A stretch of DNA of 7,266 nucleotides from Burkholderia sp. (GTDB lineage: Bacteria; Pseudomonadota; Gammaproteobacteria; Burkholderiales; Burkholderiaceae): NCBI RefSeq assembly GCF_018375725.1, contig NZ_JAHACR010000224.1:1-7266 (forward strand), in the 5' to 3' direction. The notes below the pieces were generated by a model that was not told where the DNA came from, searched no databases, and saw only the letters and a program-made list of their open reading frames with translations. This document shows positions 1 to 5,066 of the stretch, piece after piece (the stretch's first letter is position 1; each line of letters starts with the position of its first letter). The position numbers and the translations under genes are program-made.

Positions 1-431
1 ACATTCTCGCGCTGAACGCCGCCGTCGAAGCGGCGCGCGCGGGCGAGCAGGGCCGCGGCTTCGCGGTCGTCGCGCAGGAAGTGCGCAACCTCGCGCAGCG
101 TAGCGCGCAGGCCGCGCGCGAAGTGAAGGTGCTGGTCGAATCGACGGTGGCGAGCGTCGAGGCCGGGTCGGGGCAAGTTCGGCAGGCCGGCGAGACGATG
201 CGTGAAATCGTGTCGAACGTGGCCAACGTGACGACGATCATCTCCGAAATCACGCACGCGTCGAATGAACAGACGCGTGGCATTCAGGAAGTCAATCGCG
301 CGGTCACGCAGCTCGACGAGATGGTGCAGCAGAACGCGGCACTCGTCGAACAGTCGACCGCGGCGGCTTCTGCATTGCAGACGCAGGCGAACGCGCTGGC
401 GTCGACGGTCGGGCAGTTCAAGGTCGCCTGA
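1..431 (+). CDS. Methyl-accepting chemotaxis protein, C-terminal part (5' truncated)
   Basis: Partial gene that enters from the left edge; the frame starts at base 3 and 142 codons are visible before the TGA. The first residues, ILALNAAVEAARAGEQGRGF followed by AVVAQEVRNLAQRS, are the nearly invariant hairpin tip of the MCP cytoplasmic signalling domain. This tip binds the CheA kinase and CheW adaptor and controls CheA autophosphorylation. The rest is the descending arm of the four-helix coiled coil, rich in Ala, Gln, Val and Glu (for example NEQTRGIQEVNRAVTQLDEM). The protein ends in STVGQFKV-A with no NWETF-type pentapeptide, so it does not carry the CheR/CheB docking tail of high-abundance receptors. 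The sensing domain, membrane segments and HAMP domain lie outside the window, so the ligand cannot be inferred. The next gene converges on it. Confidence 0.96.
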   Translation, partial: ILALNAAVEAARAGEQGRGFAVVAQEVRNLAQRSAQAAREVKVLVESTVASVEAGSGQVRQAGETMREIVSNVANVTTIISEITHASNEQTRGIQEVNRAVTQLDEMVQQNAALVEQSTAAASALQTQANALASTVGQFKVA

Positions 432-521
432 CGCGGCGGCGACGTGCGGCGCGCTGCGCGGCATGAACGGCGACGGGCCGTAAGGGCACCGCGCGCGGCG
501 GCGTCACGGACGGGCGCGCAG

Positions 522-538
522 GCGGCTGTGTCAGCCGC
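522..538. terminator. Hairpin between convergent genes, possible bidirectional terminator
   Basis: Perfect inverted repeat GCGGCTG-TGT-CAGCCGC: 7-bp GC-rich stem with a 3-base loop. It lies about 90 bases after the chemotaxis stop codon, and its loop and 3' arm contain the stop codon of the minus-strand 79-residue gene (531-533). The position fits a shared terminator for two convergent genes. There is no T-run on either side, so a canonical intrinsic terminator is not shown. It may act with Rho or only as a 3'-end stabiliser. Confidence 0.4.
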
Positions 539-770
539 GACCGCGCGATGCGGGCGGTGTCTCGTGCTTGCGCGGCGCGTGTCCGCTTGCCGGCTTTGCC
601 GGATCGATGCGGGTCGGGCCGCCCGCCGCGGTGGGATCGCTGGCCGGGAAGGTTTCTTCGAGCGCCTCGTCAAGGCGCTCGTCGGTCTTGTCCTCGGGGC
701 GTTCGCGGCGCCGTCCGCCGGGGTGGGCTTGCGTTGCATGGCGTCGGGCGCCGGAATCGTGAGCAATCAT
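531..770 (-). CDS. Small conserved protein with acidic EETFPASDP motif, function unknown
   Basis: A 79-residue protein. The start is well chosen: ATG at 770-768 is preceded by a perfect AAGGAGG ribosome binding site (minus strand of 778-784) with a 7-base spacer. The N-terminal third is basic and polar. The core at residues about 28-48 reads DKTDERLDEALEETFPASDP, a short acidic helix followed by the TFPASDP turn. As I recall, this pattern recurs in small uncharacterised proteins of proteobacteria, especially Burkholderia and rhizobia. The tail is rich in Pro, Lys and Arg and is probably disordered. It has no signal peptide, membrane segment or catalytic motif. It is convergent with the chemotaxis gene and separated from the upstream minus-strand beta-CASP gene by 350 bases, so it probably has its own promoter. 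No function can be assigned. Confidence 0.8.
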   Translation of the reverse strand: MIAHDSGARRHATQAHPGGRRRERPEDKTDERLDEALEETFPASDPTAAGGPTRIDPAKPASGHAPRKHETPPASRGRG

Positions 771-777
771 GGTGAAG

Positions 778-784
778 CCTCCTT
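778..784 (-). promoter_or_regulatory. Strong ribosome binding site of the 79-residue gene
   Basis: The minus strand reads AAGGAGG, fully complementary to the anti-Shine-Dalgarno core, 7 bases before the ATG at 770. It fixes the start of the small EETFPASDP protein and suggests it is efficiently translated. Confidence 0.85.
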
Positions 785-1077
785 CGAACGATGGGGTGAT
801 ACCGCACGGCGATCGTGCGTGCCCGTCATGCCGGCGCGCGCATGCCCTGCGCGGTGACGAACCGGGACGCCATGTGCAGGACGCATGCGACGTTGTCCGG
901 GTGGAGCGGAACCGCGATCAGATGATTCCAAGAAAGCCTACGCTATCGGGCGAATATGTGCAGCGTCGAGGATGAGACGCGTGGCGATCGTGGGGACGAG
1001 GGCGACCGCGACCCGGCCGCGGAGCCGGGCTGCGATGTCGCATGGGCTACGCCCGATCGCCAGTGCGCTGCAGGCGC

Positions 1078-1118
1078 GGCACATGCCTCCGGCATGGCTG
1101 CGGCAAGCTGAATGTGCC
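1078..1118 (-). terminator. Nested hairpins after the beta-CASP gene, weak terminator candidate
   Basis: CATGCC-TCC-GGCATG (1082-1096) forms a 6-bp stem with a 3-base loop. An outer pair, GGCACAT (1078-1084) with ATGTGCC (1112-1118), is mutually exclusive with part of it. Both lie within 45 bases of the beta-CASP stop codon on the minus strand. No T-run follows, so this is at best a Rho-assisted or mRNA-stabilising structure. Confidence 0.25.
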
Positions 1119-1120
1119 GG

Positions 1121-2524
1121 TCACGCGCGCTCGACCGAAGTCGAACCGCCGCTTGTCGTGTTCTCCTCGTCCAGATCGACCGTCTGCAGATATGTCGGCA
1201 CCTCGCAGCGCCAGTTCAGCGTCTCCTCGATTCTGCGCCGCATCGCATCCGCGGCAGCCGGTTCACCGTGCGTGATGAACGTTCGCTTCGGCGGCCGCGT
1301 CATCGCGCCGAGCCACCCGAGGATTTCCTGGTAGTCCGCATGCGCGGACAGGGCGGGAATCGTTTCGACTCGCGCGCGCACGCGCACGTATTCGCCGTGA
1401 ATCTTCACGCTCGGCTCGTGCGCGGCGAGCGCCGCGCCCCGCGTGCCGGCCGCCTGATAACCGACGAGTGCGATCGTGTTCCGGCTGTCGGGCGCATAGC
1501 GGCTCAGGTGATGCAGCACACGTCCCCCGGTCGCCATGCCGCTGCCGGCGATGATGACCATCGGACCTCGGTGCTCGGCGATGGCTTTCGACTGCTCGAT
1601 CGTACGGATCATGGTCGCCGCGTGACAGAGCGCGTTGGCTTCCGATGCGCTTAGCCGGTGATCCCGCAGGTCGCGGCAGTAGATCTCCGTCACGTCCATC
1701 GCCATCGGGCTGTCGAGGTACACCGGCACGGGTGGCATCTGCCCGGCCGCCTTCAGCCGGGCGATGTAGTGCAGGATCTCCTGCGCACGTCCGACGGTGA
1801 AACTCGGAATCACGACCACGCCGCCACGCGAAAACGTCCTGACGAACATCGCGGCCAGCTCGCGCTCCGGATCGGCGTCGGGATGCAGGCGGTCGCCATA
1901 GGTCGACTCGACAACCAGATAATCGGCGTGGGCAAGCGGCGTCGGCGGCCGCATGATCGGATCGGCACGCCGGCCCAGGTCGCCCGAGAAAGCCAGTATT
2001 TTCTGTGCGTAGCTCAGCACGATGCTCGCGGCGCCCAGGATGTGCCCTGCGGATTGCAGCCGGAACGACAGGCCGCCGCCCAGTTCGACGGATTCGTCGA
2101 AATTGCAGGGCTTCAGCAGACGCAGGGCACGCTGGGCATCGTCCGATGTATAGAGCGGTAACGCCGGGTGATGCCTGGAATAGCCGTGGCGATTTGCGAA
2201 GTCCGCTTCCTCCTCCTGCAATCTGGCACTGTCGGCGAGCATGATTTCGCATAAGGCCGCAGTCGCGCGGGTGCAATACACGGGCCCGCGATAACCGTCA
2301 CGCGCGAGCACCGGCAAATAGCCGCTGTGGTCGAGATGGGCGTGAGTGAGGATCACGGCATCCAGCGTGTCGGGCGCGAAGGGAAGCGGGTTCCAGTTGC
2401 GCAGGCGAAGGTTTTTCGTGCCCTGGAAAAGACCGCAATCGATCAGGATGCGGCGATCGGCGTGCTCGATCAGGTATTTCGATCCCGTCACGGTTTCGGT
2501 GGCACCCAGGAAAGTCAGTTTCAT
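1121..2524 (-). CDS. Metallo-beta-lactamase fold beta-CASP protein, probable RNA-processing exonuclease family
   Basis: A 467-residue protein of the YSH1/CPSF73-like, TTHA0252-like bacterial family of zinc-dependent RNA nucleases, probably cytoplasmic. All expected metal ligands are visible: motif 1 Asp29 (ILIDCG), motif 2 HAHLDH at 61-66, motif 3 His161 (GHILGAA), motif 4 Asp182 (SGDLG), beta-CASP motif A Glu206 (ESTYGD), motif B His395 (SAHAD) and motif C His419 (THGE). The inserted beta-CASP domain covers roughly residues 205-380, with SFTVGRAQE, DSPMA and GSGMATGG signatures. The RMMBL-type C-terminal part follows. The length is normal for the family, and the last 15 or so residues are a polar tail. 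It is not RNase J, which is longer and has an extra C-terminal domain. The ATG at 2524 starts the conserved MKLTFLGATETVTGS segment. Its ribosome binding site is weak (GAGACGAG, 2 bases away). The true substrate in bacteria of this type is not established, and some relatives sit near stress genes. Confidence 0.93.
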   Translation of the reverse strand: MKLTFLGATETVTGSKYLIEHADRRILIDCGLFQGTKNLRLRNWNPLPFAPDTLDAVILTHAHLDHSGYLPVLARDGYRGPVYCTRATAALCEIMLADSARLQEEEADFANRHGYSRHHPALPLYTSDDAQRALRLLKPCNFDESVELGGGLSFRLQSAGHILGAASIVLSYAQKILAFSGDLGRRADPIMRPPTPLAHADYLVVESTYGDRLHPDADPERELAAMFVRTFSRGGVVVIPSFTVGRAQEILHYIARLKAAGQMPPVPVYLDSPMAMDVTEIYCRDLRDHRLSASEANALCHAATMIRTIEQSKAIAEHRGPMVIIAGSGMATGGRVLHHLSRYAPDSRNTIALVGYQAAGTRGAALAAHEPSVKIHGEYVRVRARVETIPALSAHADYQEILGWLGAMTRPPKRTFITHGEPAAADAMRRRIEETLNWRCEVPTYLQTVDLDEENTTSGGSTSVERA

Positions 2525-2688
2525 CGCTCGTCTCGCAGGCAGTCGCCGGATTGAATAACCTGATTACATCGCGACCGTGTCGACGATCCTTGATGGAAAT
2601 CATCGAGTTCGATGTCTGTGTGCGCGAAGCGCTGGGCGCAGAAATTCGCCGCGCCGATCGCCTTGACCTTGAGCGCGGCATGCCGCAT
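2521..2688 (-). CDS. Doubtful 55-residue ORF overlapping the beta-CASP start (possible leader or gene remnant)
   Basis: Read from an ATG at 2688, it begins MRHAALKVKAIGAANFCAQR and ends in a TGA that shares ATGA with the beta-CASP start codon. The first 33 or so codons have the G/C-rich third positions of real genes here; the last 20 or so do not. The frame is the same as that of the upstream DUF3175 gene, separated from it by that gene's stop codon. There is no clear ribosome binding site. I do not recognise the protein. It may be a small translationally coupled gene, a decayed gene end, or chance open frame in GC-rich DNA. Confidence 0.25.
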   Translation of the reverse strand: MRHAALKVKAIGAANFCAQRFAHTDIELDDFHQGSSTRSRCNQVIQSGDCLRDER

Positions 2689-2733
2689 ACGGGCTGACCG
2701 ATCCGGATACCGGCATCGCCCCGCTGTGACGGC

Positions 2734-3096
2734 TCAGCGATCGCGCCCGAACGCCTCGCGCAACTTCTGCTTGGCGCGCTCGAGCGTATCGCGGCGCGCC
2801 TGCGGCAAATGGGTGCCGGCACGGTTGATGTAGAAGTTGAGCATCGACATTGCCGACTGAAACGGTGTTCCCTTGCGGCGCGTACTGCGCTCGGCGGCGC
2901 GCTTCAGGGCTTGCGCGATCTCCTCCGGCGCTTCGTGCGTGAATGTGCCGGGCTCGAGGTCGAGCGCATCGCTGTGTTCGGTGACGTTCTGCGACCAGCG
3001 GGCTGCGGCATGCGGCGCGTCCGGGCCGCGCGTCGCGGTCGGCGAAGCGTGTCCGCCGCTTTCATGCGATGCAGGCAATGGCGTGCGACGCGACAT
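2734..3096 (-). CDS. DUF3175-type small protein, function unknown
   Basis: A 120-residue protein. An upstream in-frame extension to 3345 is open, but the start at 3096 is preferred: it has GGAGGAG (minus strand of 3103-3109) with a 6-base spacer, and the extension reads as low-complexity Arg/Pro/Gly sequence. The first 30 residues are variable and polar. The conserved domain follows: WSQNVTEHSDALDLEPGTFT at residues 34-53, a basic helix ALKRAAERSTRRKGTPFQ, then SAMSMLNFYINRAG at 81-94 and a charged C-terminal helix (ARRDTLERAKQKLREAFGR). This order is what I know from the DUF3175 family of small soluble bacterial proteins, none with a known function. There is no signal peptide or membrane segment. 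It is divergent from the nuclease-helicase operon and about 210 bases upstream of the beta-CASP gene. Confidence 0.88.
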   Translation of the reverse strand: MSRRTPLPASHESGGHASPTATRGPDAPHAAARWSQNVTEHSDALDLEPGTFTHEAPEEIAQALKRAAERSTRRKGTPFQSAMSMLNFYINRAGTHLPQARRDTLERAKQKLREAFGRDR

Positions 3097-3102
3097 CACT
3101 GG

Positions 3103-3109
3103 CTCCTCC
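3103..3109 (-). promoter_or_regulatory. Ribosome binding site that sets the DUF3175 gene start
   Basis: The minus strand reads GGAGGAG, 6 bases before the ATG at 3096. It decides in favour of the 120-residue product over the 203-residue open frame that extends upstream. Confidence 0.8.
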
Positions 3110-3214
3110 GGCGGCAGCCGCCTTTTCGTACCGCCGCGGTTCGCCGGATGCCGCTGAGAAAACGGACGCACGAATCCGCGGCGTGTGCCTTCGATTGTGC
3201 GCGTACGCCGACGT

Positions 3215-3240
3215 GCCCGCCAGCGCCGTATGCGGCGGGC
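3215..3240. repeat. GC-rich inverted repeat in the divergent intergenic region
   Basis: GCCCGCC (3215-3221) pairs with GGCGGGC (3234-3240) around a 12-base loop. A competing inner hairpin, CGCCG-TATG-CGGCG, lies at 3224-3237. It sits between the divergent DUF3175 gene and the nuclease-helicase operon, upstream of the SOS promoter. It could be a regulator site or chance in GC-rich DNA; nothing identifies a binding protein. Confidence 0.3.
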
Positions 3241-3332
3241 ATCCATGCCACCGCATGCCGATCGCGGCCCGACCACAGGGCATGCCGGGCAAGGCGGCGC
3301 GCCCATAGCCGGACGACCCCTGCCCGGACATT

Positions 3333-3341
3333 TGCTATCAT
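3333..3341 (+). promoter_or_regulatory. Probable extended -10 promoter of the nuclease-helicase operon
   Basis: TGCTATCAT combines the extended -10 TG with TATCAT, five of six matches to TATAAT. It predicts a transcript start near 3348, inside the SOS box, and a leader of about 33 bases before the GTG at 3381. No good -35 box is visible at the normal spacing (ACGACC at 3313-3318 is the best, 3 of 6), which fits an extended -10 promoter. Confidence 0.6.
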
Positions 3342-3347
3342 CCACGG

Positions 3348-3363
3348 CTGTACAAACGTACAG
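3348..3363 (+). promoter_or_regulatory. LexA operator (SOS box)
   Basis: CTGTACAAACGTACAG is a perfect CTGT-N8-ACAG site, the LexA consensus used by gamma- and betaproteobacteria. The palindrome extends to 6-bp arms (CTGTAC / GTACAG). It begins 6 bases after the -10 element and ends 17 bases before the GTG start. LexA bound there would cover the transcript start and block initiation. This predicts repression in normal growth and induction by RecA-activated LexA cleavage after DNA damage. The match is seen directly; LexA binding is inferred. Confidence 0.85.
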
Positions 3364-3380
3364 TTATCGACATTTTCCCC

Positions 3381-5066
3381 GTGACGCCTTTTCCGCCGCC
3401 CGCCCAGGCGTTCTACTACCTGACCAATTTCGAGCGCGCGCTGGCCTGGCTCGGCGTGCGCTACGACGACCTGCTGGATCCCGCCGAGCGGGCATTCCTG
3501 CACGCGTTCGCGCAAGTGCCGCAGGCGTCGCGCGCGCTGCTCGTGCGGATGCTGATGCGCAACGGGCCGGACTTCCGCGCGAGCAAGCTCGTCTACGAGG
3601 AAATCGGCTGTCCGCTCGCGGCCGCCGAACCGCTCGTCGCGCTCGGCTGGGTCGACCCCACGCCGGCGCTGACGCTCGACGCGATCTTTGCGCTGTCCAC
3701 CAAGGCCGAACTGTCGCGGATCTTTCCCGCCGCGGGCGGCGGCCGCAAGCACGAATGGCTCGAACGGCTGCGGGCCGGGCATGCGGCGGAACAATCGTAC
3801 GACGCCTGGTTTCCCGACGCCGACGATCGCGTGCTGCGCGTGACGGTCGGCGCGCTGTGCGACCGGCTGCGTCTGATGTTCTTCGGTAATCTGCATCAGG
3901 ACTGGAGCGAATTCGTCCTCGCCGATCTCGGTGTGTTCCAGTACGAAAGCGTGCCGTTCGCGCCGTCGTCGCGTGCGTTCCAGCGCCGGGACGACGTCGA
4001 TGCCTACCTCGCGCTGCACGCTTGTCGCGACGCGCTCGAAACGTGGCCCGACGACGCACCGTACGACACGCTCCTCGATCGGATCGATGCGGTGGAATGC
4101 GCGCAGGCGTGGCTGGGGACGCGCCGTGCGAAGCTGCTGTTCGCGCTCGGGCAGGCATGCGAGCGGCGCAGCGCATGGCCGCTCGCGCTGGACGCCTATG
4201 CGCGCAGTGCGTGGCCCGGCAGCCGGCATCGGCGAATCAGGGTGCTCGAGCGCTGCGGACGCGACCGCGACGCGTTGGCGCTGGCGCTCGATGCGCGCGG
4301 CGCTTATGAGAGCGATGAAGAAAGGCAGCGCGTCGAACGGATGCTGCCGCGCCTGCAGCGACGGCTCGGCCATGCGGCGGATCGCGCAGGCGCGGCGCCC
4401 GGCGTGCCGCGCGAGACACTCGTACTCGCCAGGCCGGACGCCTGTGTCAGTGTCGAATACGCGGTGCGCGACCACCTCGCGCAGCCCGATGCGCCGGTGC
4501 ATTACGTCGAAAACACGCTGATCAACTCGCTATTCGGGCTGCTGTGCTGGGCGCCCGTGTTCGCGTCGGTGCCGGGCGCATTCTTCCACCCGTTCCAGCG
4601 CGGCCCCGCCGACCTGCATGCGCCCGATTTCGCCGCACGGCGCGCCGAAGCGTTCGCCGCATGCTTCGCCGAGCTCGACAGCGGGGCATACCGGGATACG
4701 ATCCGCCGGCACTATGTGACGAAGATGGGCCTGCAATCGCCGTTCGTGTTCTGGGGCGTACTGAGTCCCGAGCTGCTCGACGAGGCGCTGGCGTGCCTGC
4801 CGCCCACGCATTTGCGGCTCTGGTTCACGCGCCTGCTGGCCGACATCCGCGGCAATCGCTCGGGGCTGCCCGATCTCGTTCGCTTCTGGCCGGCCGAACG
4901 GCGCTACGAATTGATCGAAGTGAAAGGGCCGGGCGACCGGCTGCAGGACAACCAGACACGCTGGCTCGCATATTGTCTCGATCACGGGATGCCCGTGCGC
5001 GTCGTCGATGTCGAATGGGCGAACGTCAACGCGTCCGAGGCCGATACGGCGGGGATATCCGCATGA
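3381..5066 (+). CDS. Bacterial FAN1-like VRR-NUC domain nuclease
   Basis: A 561-residue protein. The VRR-NUC family is a PD-(D/E)XK nuclease fold; FAN1 members cut 5' flaps and unhook DNA interstrand crosslinks. Catalytic residues are visible in the C-terminal VRR-NUC domain (about 445-546): Asp498 in GLPDL, Glu513-Val-Lys515 in LIEVKGPGD, then Gln525 and Trp528 (LQDNQTRW). The Asp-to-Glu spacing equals that of human FAN1 (D960, E975, K977, from memory). Glu377 in YVENTLINSLFGLLCW is the likely helix-borne acidic ligand, and PGAFFHPFQ follows. The N-terminal part (FYYLTNFERAL, then LLVRMLMRNGPDFRASKLVY at 53-72) fits the DNA-binding SAP-like region. Residues about 250-305 resemble TPR-like helices. 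It has no ubiquitin-binding zinc finger, as in bacterial homologues. The GTG start is supported by the conserved N-terminus, but no Shine-Dalgarno sequence precedes it. First gene of an operon under an SOS box; its TGA overlaps the next ATG. Confidence 0.93.
   Translation: MTPFPPPAQAFYYLTNFERALAWLGVRYDDLLDPAERAFLHAFAQVPQASRALLVRMLMRNGPDFRASKLVYEEIGCPLAAAEPLVALGWVDPTPALTLDAIFALSTKAELSRIFPAAGGGRKHEWLERLRAGHAAEQSYDAWFPDADDRVLRVTVGALCDRLRLMFFGNLHQDWSEFVLADLGVFQYESVPFAPSSRAFQRRDDVDAYLALHACRDALETWPDDAPYDTLLDRIDAVECAQAWLGTRRAKLLFALGQACERRSAWPLALDAYARSAWPGSRHRRIRVLERCGRDRDALALALDARGAYESDEERQRVERMLPRLQRRLGHAADRAGAAPGVPRETLVLARPDACVSVEYAVRDHLAQPDAPVHYVENTLINSLFGLLCWAPVFASVPGAFFHPFQRGPADLHAPDFAARRAEAFAACFAELDSGAYRDTIRRHYVTKMGLQSPFVFWGVLSPELLDEALACLPPTHLRLWFTRLLADIRGNRSGLPDLVRFWPAERRYELIEVKGPGDRLQDNQTRWLAYCLDHGMPVRVVDVEWANVNASEADTAGISA

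Larger units (their letters stand above)
771..1120. other. Intergenic stretch without a convincing gene
   Basis: This stretch separates the beta-CASP gene (its stop is at 1121) from the 79-residue gene, both on the minus strand. It should hold the terminator of the former and the promoter of the latter. I see a 6-bp inverted repeat, CGCACG-GCGAT-CGTGCG, at 803-819, about 20 bases upstream of the AAGGAGG site. It could be an operator or 5'-UTR stem. A short hairpin lies at 1082-1096. No promoter with convincing -35 and -10 boxes stands out, and the open frames crossing the stretch have no ribosome binding site or recognisable protein. Confidence 0.5.

Noticed and set aside
885..1334. Plus-strand open frames across 769-1334
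   Set aside because: They have no ribosome binding site, shadow the beta-CASP gene or its flank, and show Arg-rich, non-conserved sequence.
531..3096. Toxin-antitoxin pair made of the small minus-strand genes
   Set aside because: The 79- and 120-residue genes are about 2 kb apart, do not overlap, and neither resembles a known toxin or antitoxin.
3097..3345. Upstream extension of the DUF3175 protein to a start at 3345
   Set aside because: The extra 83 residues look like translated intergenic DNA, and the ATG at 3096 has a strong GGAGGAG site at ideal spacing.
3096..4502. Open frame of 468 codons antisense to the FAN1-like gene
   Set aside because: It is Arg-rich without a recognisable domain, crosses the promoter region, and has the composition of a shadow of the real gene.
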